A stretch of 64,000 bases of DNA from Zooshikella ganghwensis DSM 15267 (GCF_000428585.1 NZ_AUAF01000010.1:1-64000), one strand, 5' to 3'; counted from the first letter of the stretch, positions 1-9,418 are shown. Numbers and translations: made by a program. The notes: generated from the sequence alone by a model not told the origin.

Positions 1-525
1 AATGAGTAAGTGCCCTTTAAACCCATAATAAGTTTCACTTTTTGAAGCACAATAACCGTAGTCAGCCTCTCCTTTAAAACGGCTACAGCTTTTTGCCCGT
101 TTAAAGTGGCTCACGGGTAAAGGAAAAGCATCGACAATATGGAGTGGGTCAGTGATTGTTCCCAGTGCCATAGTGACTCGTTTTTGCAACTGCTGTTTTA
201 CCGCCCATAAGTTTGCTGCTTGCTTTGAAAATTGGCTTCTTGAGCCGATACCTGGAAAATAATTTCGCCAATGTTCGCGAAAATACCGCTAGATATGTGT
301 ATCTTAATCTAGCCCAAAAAACTCGCCGATGAGCTCCATTGCAATCACTTCAGGATCAGAAAGGGAAGGCATAGCCCCTCGTTCACGTAATCGCTGGCCT
401 TTAAGTAAATCATTAAAGGTATCATCAACCCAGCAATAAACTGCTATGATAAACTCTTCTATTGACATCCCCTGTCCCTTTGAATTTGTTTCGGCAAAAC
501 AAAGGTTGGGGTCAGGGGTTGTCAT
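1..525 (-). pseudogene. IS982-family transposase remnant, broken and cut by window edge
   Basis: Read on the minus strand, one frame runs from about 525 (or the internal Met at 468) through the N-terminal IS982-type segment ending GEFFGLD, hits TAA at 304-306 and TAG at 289-291, then continues in the same frame to position 1. The continuation contains HIVDAFPLPVSHFKRA and ADYGYCASKS followed by YYGFKGHL, which look like the first two acidic regions of an IS982 DDE transposase. Two nonsense codons in an otherwise intact frame mean this is a decayed copy, not an annotation break. The rest of the gene lies left of the window, so I cannot tell whether terminal repeats survive. It borders the toxin island at 0.7-8.0 kb. 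Confidence 0.85.
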
Positions 526-606
526 TTCAAACTAATAAAAGTCGAGCATCGCGTTTATTTAATTATTTTAAACAGGATTGTAAACACGTAGCATTAAAAC
601 ATGCTG

Positions 607-635
607 ATTTAATCGATATTTTTTTGTGATATAAT
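607..635 (+). promoter_or_regulatory. Candidate extended -10 promoter for the exoprotein operon
   Basis: TGATATAAT at 627-635 is a consensus extended -10 (TG-n-TATAAT). The hexamer 17 bases upstream is a poor -35. It sits about 80 bases before the first gene of the exoprotein operon, in an AT-rich gap (526-716) that holds no other gene. The assignment rests on sequence match only. Confidence 0.4.
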
Positions 636-716
636 TTGCAGGTTGTATACAGAATAGCTTGAGATTTAAATTCTCATTACACATTTTCCAGTATTGTCTA
701 GAAGTATCTAAATTCA

Positions 717-3206
717 ATGATTAAGCAAACCATAGCATCCTGGCGTAAATTCAGAAATGGCATGAATGGGGTATTAAATAGCTCCCTTTTAGTTTTGTGT
801 ACCATTGTTTCAAGTATTTGTTACGGAGGTGTTTCAAATCAAATTAAAAATGAACTTAGTATTAATAAAAATCAACTTGCTGTGCTAATTGATAATGAAG
901 ATGTTGACCTCGTAAAGATTGCTGCAACTAATAGCTATGGTGTTTCTTACAATAAGTTTTCCTCTTTCAACACGTTCGGAAAGCCTGTGAAGTTAATTAA
1001 TGATGCTTCCTTAAACTTGAATTTATCAAGTCATCCTGCAACGGTGATTGTTATTGAAACAGAAGACACAAACGGTATACACTTAGAAGGGAGAGTTGAA
1101 GTTATTGGGCGACCTGCAGATCTTATTTTTGTGAATAAGACAGGTATAAGCTGTAATGGTTGTTCATTTAATGACAGCCCAAGAGTTGTTTTTGGTACAG
1201 GTCAAATTGACTTAGCCGATGATGGTGCAATCGATAAAATCACAGTTGATAGCGGACATATTTCCATTGAACAAGGTGGCCTTAAGACCTCTGGAGCTAC
1301 TTTTTTAGACTTCATTAGTTATGGCATGTCTATTTATGGTGATGTATCAACTAGTTCGAAAGCTAAACCTTTAGTAAATGGAGAGTATGAGACTGACGAA
1401 AATGGATCTTTGGACATTATTGGTGGTGATATTCAAGTACTGCTTGGGAAGAATCAATATAAATACTCAAGTGCTAAAAGCACAGTCTTAGGTCGTATAG
1501 AAAATGATTACACTGCACTTCAAGGCAATGATGCTAAAATAATTGCTGGTGGAATAAAGATTAACTCGACAGTATTTGGCGGGAAAGTTGAATTACCAAT
1601 GGAATTAACGACTGTTGGAGATTTAACAATGTCTAGCCAATATCGAGGTAAAAATATTATCCCTGATGATTCTATACATATTAAAACTAATGGTGTGGTT
1701 ATTGTTGATGGTACTTTAACTGCCACAGATCAGGTTTCTATAGATTCGACATCAAGTATACGGATAAATAAAAATAGCACAGGCTTGCCAAATATTATGG
1801 CGAATACTGTGAATATCGCTTCTGTGGAATATTTTACCAATCTAGGTAATATAAGTAGTAATAAAATTTATATTGCAGGTTTGAGTATTGTTAACGAAGG
1901 ACATATTGAAGGGCAAGAAGTAGTATATCTTTCAGGAACAGAAAGAGTATTTAACCAATTTGGAGGTACTGTATATGGAGAAAATATTGCACTTTTATCA
2001 GAGTCCCTGATTAGAAATGGTTCACGTAAAGTATATAAGCTTGAGCAAAGGAAAAATAGAAGAAGAAAACGTTCACTACTGGTTCGTAAGCCTCTCAAGG
2101 AAGGGATCTTTTTTAAAAATCCACCAGACCCTGAAAATACAGAACAAGTTATCCCAGATAATTTGAAGGCGTCAATAATTGGAAAAAATGTAAACATTAA
2201 AAGTAGTACATTTGAAAATATAAATCCCTATTCAGTTGTTTGTACAGATAACAAAGATTTTAAATCAGGTGGTGAACATATTACAGCAAGGATGGGGAAT
2301 TGTGGAGATATCAAAATAGATAGTTTAAAGGCAAGTCAAGTTTCGGTTTCTGCAAGTAATAGCATATTAATAGATGCTCCAATAACAGTCTTAAATTCAT
2401 CTTCTGTAATAGAAACTGTTAGTGGAGACTTAAAGATTATTACAGCAAACTTGATTAATGAACGATATCACTTAACTACTGATGTACGTTACAGTATATC
2501 CATTATTAATAGTGGGATTCATAATATTAATGATGTTTTTATTAGTGTTCCTAATCGGGATATATGGAGTAAGAAGGGGGTACAACTTGAAGCTAAAGTA
2601 TCAACAATAGCTAAAGGTCGTGGAACAAGTAGTAGCACAGATGTATTTGGTGAAAGACAATTTGTTAAAGTTTTTTCACCTGCTGGACGTATTTACTCAG
2701 GAAAAAATGGATTCTTGAAAGTTTCGGGGCAATTGGATAATAATTTTAGTTTTATTGAAATATTTGGGCATTTGAATGGTGAGGTTAATCAATTTAATCA
2801 GAAGGGACTTCAACTTAAAAAAATAATTATTACTACACGAAAAAGGGTTAATTACGGCAGATCGTGTGGTTCTAAAAAATGTAGTTGGAGTATGTCTGTT
2901 TCTGGAAAAGATTACAAAAGTGAATTTGAAAATGGATATTTACTATCAGTGTTCGCTGTAGGTGGAAGTGTAGCAATTGAAGGGGATAAGGATATGAGTA
3001 TTGTAACGCTTGATTTGCAAGATAGTGAAAAACAAAACCCTGAACGTAGAGAGTGTGATTGGAATAATCCTTTTCAGACTCTTTCAAAATGGTTTGAAGT
3101 TGCAAATAAGTGTTTGTTTTATAAAGAATATTATTCGAATAGTATGATTGAAAACATATTTTTAACTGAACGTGAGCTGATTGACGAATCACGTAAACCA
3201 AATTAG
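717..3206 (+). CDS. TPS-domain exoprotein (CdiA/FhaB N-terminal half), separate polypeptide
   Basis: 829 residues. Residues about 1-37 form a long signal peptide with an extended basic N-region (WRKFRNG) and a hydrophobic core. Residues about 50-300 match the two-partner-secretion (TPS) domain: YNKFSSFN (78-85), and N140-K-T-G-I followed by CNGC (C146, C149), which corresponds to the NPNGI/CxxC signature in the CdiA and ShlA/HpmA branch. The remainder is beta-helix-like repeat sequence of alternating short hydrophobic strands, with a basic patch (RKNRRRKRS) near residue 450. Family members use a TpsB/CdiB outer-membrane pore, and none is in the window. At 829 residues it is far shorter than typical CdiA (3000 or more) and it ends with a normal stop. 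The next gene follows after 35 bases. Base composition is visibly more AT-rich than the core genes. The role (surface filament base, toxin delivery) is inferred. Confidence 0.8.
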   Translation: MIKQTIASWRKFRNGMNGVLNSSLLVLCTIVSSICYGGVSNQIKNELSINKNQLAVLIDNEDVDLVKIAATNSYGVSYNKFSSFNTFGKPVKLINDASLNLNLSSHPATVIVIETEDTNGIHLEGRVEVIGRPADLIFVNKTGISCNGCSFNDSPRVVFGTGQIDLADDGAIDKITVDSGHISIEQGGLKTSGATFLDFISYGMSIYGDVSTSSKAKPLVNGEYETDENGSLDIIGGDIQVLLGKNQYKYSSAKSTVLGRIENDYTALQGNDAKIIAGGIKINSTVFGGKVELPMELTTVGDLTMSSQYRGKNIIPDDSIHIKTNGVVIVDGTLTATDQVSIDSTSSIRINKNSTGLPNIMANTVNIASVEYFTNLGNISSNKIYIAGLSIVNEGHIEGQEVVYLSGTERVFNQFGGTVYGENIALLSESLIRNGSRKVYKLEQRKNRRRKRSLLVRKPLKEGIFFKNPPDPENTEQVIPDNLKASIIGKNVNIKSSTFENINPYSVVCTDNKDFKSGGEHITARMGNCGDIKIDSLKASQVSVSASNSILIDAPITVLNSSSVIETVSGDLKIITANLINERYHLTTDVRYSISIINSGIHNINDVFISVPNRDIWSKKGVQLEAKVSTIAKGRGTSSSTDVFGERQFVKVFSPAGRIYSGKNGFLKVSGQLDNNFSFIEIFGHLNGEVNQFNQKGLQLKKIIITTRKRVNYGRSCGSKKCSWSMSVSGKDYKSEFENGYLLSVFAVGGSVAIEGDKDMSIVTLDLQDSEKQNPERRECDWNNPFQTLSKWFEVANKCLFYKEYYSNSMIENIFLTERELIDESRKPN

Positions 3207-3241
3207 TTTTGTATTGATAGTAAATACCTTAAGAAGTAAAT

Positions 3242-6200
3242 ATGCTTAATTTTCAAGTCAGAAAGTTGCGTTGTATTGCAATTATCACATTACTTTCATT
3301 TGTTAATACAATAGTGCTATCTGCTCATGCGCATGTAGCAACGGTACCACAAACCCAAATTGCTTCTTCACTGAAAAGCTTAACTACTATAGAAAATAGT
3401 GATAGTGAGTATCTATTTAAAGAGGTTGAGTACTTAACAGATGATGTATTTAATGGGTATAAATATTTTTATGAAAAATTAAAAGCAGATAATTATAATG
3501 CTCTTTTAGATACAGATTTTATTCCTATTGGTGTCGGTGATATTACAATATTTATTCCTTCCATGAGGAGTATGCCGAAACTCATCGGAACCCCTTTTGT
3601 TGAAAGAGCTTTAATTCAGAGTCAACTTACTACTTTGATCCATCAGCGTTGGATACCAGGGTATGATAGCTATGAAGATCAAGTAAAACAGCTGTATACG
3701 AATGGTATAAGACTTTCACTATCTTGGGGATTAAAAATTGGTGAGTCAGTTCCGAAGGAAAAACTATCCTCAATCCCCTATGATATTATTTGGCCAGAAG
3801 TAGTCAATGTTAATGGTCAGCAAGCTTTAGTACCTGTTGTTTACTTATCACAAACAACGCTTAATACTAAGATTGAAAATAATACAGTGTCCTTGGGTTC
3901 AGCTAACTTATCCTTTGAAAATATCACTATTGATGGAGCTCATATTCAAGTTAGACGAAATGCTTTGATTAAAACGCGTGAAAATTTTGTTAATAAAAAC
4001 ACTGTTTTCGAAGCTAAAGATATAATTATTGCTTCAGGCAGAAATATTGAAAATCATTCAGGAACAATCAGTGGTGACAAACTCAAGCTTATTGCGAATA
4101 AGGTCGTTAATAATACACTTGTTATAAGACATAATTATGCAATGGGGTTTAACGATAAAATAGGGTCAATTGCTACAATTAAAGCAATTGGTGATATTGA
4201 TGTTGATACCAAAAGTGATATTGCCAATATTGGAGGAGAGCTTAGTGCTCAGGGTAGTATTAAATTAAACGCCGGTGGGTCAATTTTTATTGTCCCTCAG
4301 CAAAAAACGAGCAACCATGAATTTAACTCAGAAATTTGGAAGCTCAAGGAGTCTTCTCTTAAGAATATACCTTCTAAAATTACTGCAGGAGAAGTACTTT
4401 CTCTTATAAGTGAGAAAGCGGTTTTGATCAAAGGCTCTGAACTGGAAGGTAAGACACTTGTTGAGATCTTGGCTAAACTTGGTATTCGTATTTTAAATGA
4501 TGAAGACAGCTACTCTTATTATGAAAAGTATGAAGTTGAACTAGAAGGTTTTTTCAGTAAGGAAAGGGAGTTTACTGAGAAACAACAACTTGCGACTACC
4601 TTAGTAAGATCGTTGATTAAATCGGGTAATAATATCGTTATTAATACAAAATTAGGCGATATTGTGCTTAGGGCAATAAAACTTGAAAGTGAGGGAAGCA
4701 CAGAGATAGTTGCTGAAGATGGTGCGATTGATGTTCAAATAGCTAAGGAAAAAAGCTTTTATAGTTACAGTAGTGTAAGCGAAGGGGCATTTCGCTTTAA
4801 ATATCGAGGATATGGACATAATAAAGAAACAGCATTTTATAATGAGCTATTTGCGAGAGGGATTCTACGGTTAGATGCGGCAAAGGGGTTTCGGATCGAA
4901 TATGCCGGTGAAGGTAGTCTAGATGAGATTATTAACAACCTTTCTCAATCTCCTGAGCTTGCTTGGTTAAAGGATGTTAGATCTCGAAGTGATATCAATT
5001 GGCAACATGTTGAATTAGCGCTTGAAGAGTGGGACTACAAACAGCAAGGTCTCACAAAAGCATCTGCTGCAATAATTTGCATAGCTGTTGCTGTTTCAAC
5101 GGGTGGTGCTGGTGCATCATTATTATCAGGAGTGACGACAAACTCAACGTTAGTGGCAATGACCCAGGCTGCTATAACCAATATTGCTACCCAAGCGACA
5201 GTTAGTATTGCGAGTGGAAATAGCATAGGAGAAACACTTCATAACTTAGGCTCCAAACAAGCGATTAAATCATTAGCCACTTCAGTCGTTACGGCAGGTG
5301 TTTTAGATGTGGTTGATAGTAATTTATTTAATTCAACACCTACAGCTGAGGCAGGTAGTCAAGCTGCTACAGCTAATAGTTCTGTTTTAATTGATATACC
5401 TGAACAGTCGTTGCAGATGCTTAGCCATGCAATAGTGAACGTTAGTGTTGACCGGCTAATTAATGGCTCAGCTCAGGATAGCTTTAGCCAAAGCTTGATT
5501 AATAGCATGGCATTAGATGCGGTTAATAAAATAGGGGCAACTTTAGCTGGTAAAATTGGTAATGCAGCAAGAGGAGGAAAAATAGATACAGCTATTCAGT
5601 ATATTTTGCATGCGGCACTAGGGTGTGCCATAGGAACAGTAAGTGCATCAATAGATAACGATGAAAAAGAATTGGCATGTTATTCAGGTGCTGGAGGAGC
5701 TGTTGTTGGTGAGTTTATAGCCCAGCAGTATTTAAAATCATTAAAAGAAGACCTTAATTATAAACTTACTGATTGGATAGAGCACCAAAATCCTGATATG
5801 GATACGGTGATTAGAAAGTCTAAAGAGTGGAAACGTAAAGGAGTTGATCTAGCAAAACTTGCTGCAGGTATTACAGCTTTTGCTTTAAAAGGCAATGTGG
5901 ATATTGCAGCACAAACGGGGGCAAATGCTGCAGAAAATAATGCATTACCTTTAGTATGGATTGCAGCAGTTGCCATATCTGCGGCTTATACAACGTATGT
6001 AGGTGATGGTAACCCTATTGAAGGCCTAAAGGAAATTGGTCGTGGTAATGATGTTATTTCTCAAACTATGGGGCCAATTATTGATGAAGCCATCAAAAAA
6101 GGATTTGAAACACTGTCCCATGATCAGCAGGTTTTAGTTGTTAATGCATTGCAGAAGCTATCAGCACTCACTGAAGCTGCTTTGTTAACTGCAGACAATT

Positions 6201-7315
6201 CAACAGGTAACATTGCTAGTGAGTGGTGGAATAGCCTTGATGAAGAAACACAAGCCGCATTAAAAGGTACAACGATTGTTGTTTCTAGTATTACAGGTGG
6301 TGGTGCTGCTGCTAAAACAACGCTTAAAGTCGGTGAGAAAGTAATAGATGTTGTTGGCAATGCTAAAGCACTGTTGAAAAAGAAAAAAAATAGTGGGAGA
6401 AATATTCTTAGTGATGGGGGAGGCAGTGATGCTGAAGCAGGTCATAGTAACTTACCAGTTAATGAGACAGGTGCGACCACTAGAGCTGATAACCCTGGTG
6501 GTAGAAATATAGGGGATGAAACTGGAGGTGAGAGTGATTTTAATGGAAGTGAGAGTCATCCAGTTAAAAAGGATGACCCTAAAAGTGAAAGTCTCTCAAA
6601 GTCAAATATAGAGCTAAACCGTCTGGCTGATGACTTTATTGTTAAATTACCTGAATCCAAACAAATCATAAATGATATGCTTGAGCTTTCTAAATCTGGG
6701 AAGATTAAAGGTTTAGGTGATTGGATTGAGTTTGCTAGTCCAAAAGGACACTCAAATAAATCTGATTTGGTTTCAGAGTTAAGAGAAGCTAAGCGTATTA
6801 TATTAGATAACCCAAATTCCATTGTCGATATCGGAAGTGACTTGAATCCACCCCTTAGAAAAAATGGTGAAAGAATGACAACAATGGATCTTATTGTTGA
6901 GGGTCCAATAGTAAGAAATATTGAAGTAAAAACTATAGAAAAGCCTATTCGAACTTCAAAAGAAGTTTTGAAAGGAATAAGCCATGCTGCAGAAAAAGCT
7001 AAAGAGAGAGTTGAGGATGGTAAACCATTTAAAGGAAGAATAGAAGGGACATCTGTGATAGAGCTACAATTAGGAAAAAAGCGAAAAGGTAAACTAATAA
7101 CTGATGTAAGCTTGGACGGAACAGTCAAAACATATTCACTAGATGGCGTTGAAAGAAAATCCTCAAATATCTTTGACTCAATTACTAATGACTTAAATAA
7201 TTATAAAGGTGAAGGTGTTGAGTTAGTAGATTCGTTTAACGTTGTTGATAAAACAAGTGGGGAGCTATTAGCTCTATATAGTAAAAATGGAAATATTTGG
7301 GTTAGAATCAAATGA
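3242..7315 (+). CDS. CdiA-like C-terminal half with own signal peptide, pretoxin and PD-(D/E)XK-like toxin tip
   Basis: 1357 residues. Residues 1-30 look like a Sec signal peptide (basic LRC, hydrophobic core, SAHA). Residues about 110-205 match a segment I recall from the interior of large hemagglutinins (GYDSYEDQVKQLYTNGI; DIIWPEVVNVNGQ; LVPVVYL). Residues 205-480 are FHA-type beta-repeat sequence. Residues about 600-780 resemble the DUF637 hemagglutinin/pretoxin region. A897-E-N-N is a VENN-like pretoxin motif. After a Gly/Ser/Asp linker (1050-1125), the last 230 residues form a distinct domain with D1216 (MDLIVEG) and E1228-V-K1230 (NIEVK), the spacing of a PD-(D/E)XK nuclease. It has no TPS domain of its own, so how it leaves the cell is unclear. 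Its stop overlaps the next gene by four bases. Toxin activity is inferred. Confidence 0.75.
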   Translation: MLNFQVRKLRCIAIITLLSFVNTIVLSAHAHVATVPQTQIASSLKSLTTIENSDSEYLFKEVEYLTDDVFNGYKYFYEKLKADNYNALLDTDFIPIGVGDITIFIPSMRSMPKLIGTPFVERALIQSQLTTLIHQRWIPGYDSYEDQVKQLYTNGIRLSLSWGLKIGESVPKEKLSSIPYDIIWPEVVNVNGQQALVPVVYLSQTTLNTKIENNTVSLGSANLSFENITIDGAHIQVRRNALIKTRENFVNKNTVFEAKDIIIASGRNIENHSGTISGDKLKLIANKVVNNTLVIRHNYAMGFNDKIGSIATIKAIGDIDVDTKSDIANIGGELSAQGSIKLNAGGSIFIVPQQKTSNHEFNSEIWKLKESSLKNIPSKITAGEVLSLISEKAVLIKGSELEGKTLVEILAKLGIRILNDEDSYSYYEKYEVELEGFFSKEREFTEKQQLATTLVRSLIKSGNNIVINTKLGDIVLRAIKLESEGSTEIVAEDGAIDVQIAKEKSFYSYSSVSEGAFRFKYRGYGHNKETAFYNELFARGILRLDAAKGFRIEYAGEGSLDEIINNLSQSPELAWLKDVRSRSDINWQHVELALEEWDYKQQGLTKASAAIICIAVAVSTGGAGASLLSGVTTNSTLVAMTQAAITNIATQATVSIASGNSIGETLHNLGSKQAIKSLATSVVTAGVLDVVDSNLFNSTPTAEAGSQAATANSSVLIDIPEQSLQMLSHAIVNVSVDRLINGSAQDSFSQSLINSMALDAVNKIGATLAGKIGNAARGGKIDTAIQYILHAALGCAIGTVSASIDNDEKELACYSGAGGAVVGEFIAQQYLKSLKEDLNYKLTDWIEHQNPDMDTVIRKSKEWKRKGVDLAKLAAGITAFALKGNVDIAAQTGANAAENNALPLVWIAAVAISAAYTTYVGDGNPIEGLKEIGRGNDVISQTMGPIIDEAIKKGFETLSHDQQVLVVNALQKLSALTEAALLTADNSTGNIASEWWNSLDEETQAALKGTTIVVSSITGGGAAAKTTLKVGEKVIDVVGNAKALLKKKKNSGRNILSDGGGSDAEAGHSNLPVNETGATTRADNPGGRNIGDETGGESDFNGSESHPVKKDDPKSESLSKSNIELNRLADDFIVKLPESKQIINDMLELSKSGKIKGLGDWIEFASPKGHSNKSDLVSELREAKRIILDNPNSIVDIGSDLNPPLRKNGERMTTMDLIVEGPIVRNIEVKTIEKPIRTSKEVLKGISHAAEKAKERVEDGKPFKGRIEGTSVIELQLGKKRKGKLITDVSLDGTVKTYSLDGVERKSSNIFDSITNDLNNYKGEGVELVDSFNVVDKTSGELLALYSKNGNIWVRIK

Positions 7316-8049
7316 CTGGTGATAATTATTTGTATGAGAATCCTGAGTGTAAGATTTTTCTAGAAAAGACATGTTCTGATTCATGTGGTAGTGAGAGTCA
7401 GTTTATTTCCTTGGGTTTAAAAGATATTTTTGAATCATTTGGTGAATTATTATCACCACTTGTTATTGATATGGAAGTTTGTTTTATTGATAAAAAATAT
7501 TTCTTTACTCGTGATGAATTTAACCCTAAGTATCCACACTTTAGATTTTGCCCTAAAGATATTGATTCAAAAGTGAAACTTATGGAAACATGGACTGATT
7601 CTGAGTTAATAGTGGTTGATAGTATTAATGCTGATGTTTTAATTAATAAGATTGATTATATTTTAAACAAAAACGGTGTTATTGATAAGGACTATATTCC
7701 TTCTGTAAGACAAGTTATTTTTAAGGCTTCAGATGTTAAAGTACCTATTGAAATTGATGATCTTGAAAATGGTGGAATACAAGTTATCGATGATCTAGAG
7801 TATAAGGTGTGTTATCCTGCAAAAATAGTTGATGGAGATGTTTGGGCAATTGGACCAAATTCACTTTCACGGATGGCACCTATCTACTTAGAGTTATCTC
7901 ATGAGTCAGGTTATTTTGAGCTGGATATTCAATTGCCACTTGCAATAGGCGATTCAAGAGGTGAGTCATTAATTCATGATTCTTTAAAGAGGCTATTCGA
8001 TAGAGGCTGGGAAGAGTTGAAGCCTCCAGAGCCGTTAACTCTAAGCTAA
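7312..8049 (+). CDS. Candidate immunity protein for the adjacent toxin tip
   Basis: 245 residues, acidic, with no signal peptide or membrane segment, as expected for a cytoplasmic protein. I do not recognise a domain. The assignment comes from position: its ATG overlaps the stop of the toxin-bearing exoprotein (ATGA), giving strict translational coupling, which is the usual layout of a CdiA toxin tip and its CdiI partner. Acidity fits binding to a basic nuclease domain. It contains several cysteines near the N-terminus (NPECK, KTCSDSCG). It is longer than many CdiI proteins. A hairpin terminator follows at 8067-8107, so the operon ends here. Confidence 0.6.
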   Translation: MTGDNYLYENPECKIFLEKTCSDSCGSESQFISLGLKDIFESFGELLSPLVIDMEVCFIDKKYFFTRDEFNPKYPHFRFCPKDIDSKVKLMETWTDSELIVVDSINADVLINKIDYILNKNGVIDKDYIPSVRQVIFKASDVKVPIEIDDLENGGIQVIDDLEYKVCYPAKIVDGDVWAIGPNSLSRMAPIYLELSHESGYFELDIQLPLAIGDSRGESLIHDSLKRLFDRGWEELKPPEPLTLS

Positions 8050-8066
8050 TTAATTTACGGTAAGCT

Positions 8067-8107
8067 CTCCCCATCCTAAAAAGGTAATATTCATTTTAGG
8101 GGGGGAG
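8067..8107. terminator. Hairpin between convergent genes
   Basis: The arms CTCCCC (8067-8072) plus CCTAAAA (8075-8081) pair with TTTTAGG (8094-8100) plus GGGGGAG (8101-8107). It lies between the end of the immunity candidate and the end of the minus-strand SPOR lipoprotein gene, so it can serve both. There is no long T tract on either side. Confidence 0.6.
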
Positions 8108-8126
8108 TCTTAATAATAAGTGATTA

Positions 8127-8765
8127 TTATTGAGGCTTACTTAAAACAGCATTCAAGCTACCAATGGTTCTAGGCCAAGGTTTTATATTATGTAGCTGGT
8201 TGAGTGGTGGTGTTGATAGTGCAAGTTTGGCTTGTTGTTGATTTTCATAAAGCCCATACACTAGTACATGCCAATTTTTTTGTTTAGCTGTGTACTCAAG
8301 CAAGATGCCACTTTGCAAGAAAGGGTGTTGTTTAAGTAGATTATTGATCGTTTGGGTCTTTTGTGCCGCTAATAACTGTAAGGTTAAGTAGTTAGTGGGT
8401 ACCTCAGAAAAAATATTTCGAGGTATACTTGCTTGCTTTATTTGTTTACGAATCACTTTGGTAATACGTGGGCGTTCTTTCGTACTTACTGACTCAAGTG
8501 TTTCAGTAAAGTTTTCTCCATTATCTTGTTCTCCAGGTTTACACTTCCAAGCCGTGTTTTTACCTGCCAGACATTCCCAGCCGGAGGCGATACCTGTAGA
8601 AAACTCAGCCATTGATACGTCAGCATCACTGACTGCCTGGGTGTCTGACGTTTCCATAGTGATATCGTCTTGGCTGTCTTCTGAATCATCAAAAGAAAAC
8701 CAAGAGCAGCCAGCAATTGACATGATCAATAGCATGGCTAGATAAAGATTCAAGGTTAACTTCAT
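8127..8765 (-). CDS. SPOR-domain lipoprotein
   Basis: 212 residues. The signal peptide ends in a lipobox (MSIAGC, lipidated Cys at 20), followed by an acidic Ser/Asp-rich spacer. A short Cys pair (WECLAGKNTAWKC) sits mid-protein. The last 80 residues (TNYLTLQLLAAQ to the end) have the SPOR pattern, including WHVLVYGLYENQQQAKLAL; SPOR domains bind denuded glycan strands at the septum. It is therefore probably an outer- or inner-membrane-anchored, division-associated lipoprotein. It is transcribed alone, converging on the toxin island, and marks the start of non-island sequence. Function beyond SPOR binding is not known to me. Confidence 0.7.
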   Translation of the reverse strand: MKLTLNLYLAMLLIMSIAGCSWFSFDDSEDSQDDITMETSDTQAVSDADVSMAEFSTGIASGWECLAGKNTAWKCKPGEQDNGENFTETLESVSTKERPRITKVIRKQIKQASIPRNIFSEVPTNYLTLQLLAAQKTQTINNLLKQHPFLQSGILLEYTAKQKNWHVLVYGLYENQQQAKLALSTPPLNQLHNIKPWPRTIGSLNAVLSKPQ

Positions 8766-9098
8766 GGAAACGCCCCCGTTTGATGCTTTACGAAATCTTT
8801 AATTATTAGAAAGAACCTTTTGAGATGACTAGATAAACGAAACCTTTCTTCTTTTTGGGTGAGGCTCTTCAGTTTGGAACTACTTAATTAGATATAGCAA
8901 TCGAATGGCTATAAGGCGAATCTTTCATTAATTGAATACGTACCATCCGCGAAGGTTGTAGGTTAAAAACAGCATTTACGCTGAATCAAAAGTAGTAAGT
9001 AGTCACTTATTGTTATGACAGTTTAGATAACTCAAGCCATACTAAAAGTATGCATGTTGCTGTTAGGGGGATATTTAAAGCAGAAGAGAGGTTCCCAT
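8766..9098. other. Intergenic gap between divergent genes
   Basis: This stretch separates the lipoprotein gene (minus) from the small coiled-coil gene (plus). I see AT-rich sequence and no convincing ORF, RNA or strong promoter pair. Confidence 0.5.
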
Positions 9099-9353
9099 AT
9101 GCCGATTGAAAAACTTAAACAACAGACAGTTGAATCTACTCAACAATTAAATGCACTCTATAAAACATTGGCTTCAACCATTCAACAGCAGCCAGAAAAT
9201 CAGGAGTTGATAAAACTGGTTGAAGAACTAAACCGTTGTTGTCATCGAGTTGAAAAGCATACAAAAGAACTGCTTGTAGCCGCAGGTGTTATGAACCAAA
9301 CGCTTGAGCAACAGTTTGAAAGGGATTTACAGCAAGTGATGGAGAAGTGGTAA
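9099..9353 (+). CDS. Small coiled-coil protein of unknown function
   Basis: 84 residues from the ATG at 9099 (MPIEKLKQQT). I prefer this start to upstream codons because AGAGAGG lies about 7 bases before it. The sequence is mostly helical with heptad-like leucines (LKQQTVESTQQLNALYKTL; LIKLVEELNRCCHRVEKH), suggesting a short coiled coil, and has a CC pair. There is no signal peptide. It looks like a hypothetical gene conserved in gammaproteobacteria, but I cannot name a family. It stands alone between the SPOR lipoprotein and the PanM-like gene. Confidence 0.6.
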   Translation: MPIEKLKQQTVESTQQLNALYKTLASTIQQQPENQELIKLVEELNRCCHRVEKHTKELLVAAGVMNQTLEQQFERDLQQVMEKW

Positions 9354-9418
9354 TTTTTAATGTTAATCGTTGAGTAGCCTTGGCATGTGGAACTGTTAGC
9401 TCAAGGCTAGTTCAAAAA

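Noticed and set aside
6556-7128. 190-codon minus-strand ORF inside the toxin tip
   Set aside because: Opposite-strand shadow; the plus-strand toxin domain is in the same long frame as the pretoxin and couples to the immunity candidate.
8395-8745. 116-codon plus-strand ORF opposite the SPOR lipoprotein gene
   Set aside because: It is the reverse-strand shadow of a gene with a clear signal peptide, lipobox and SPOR domain.
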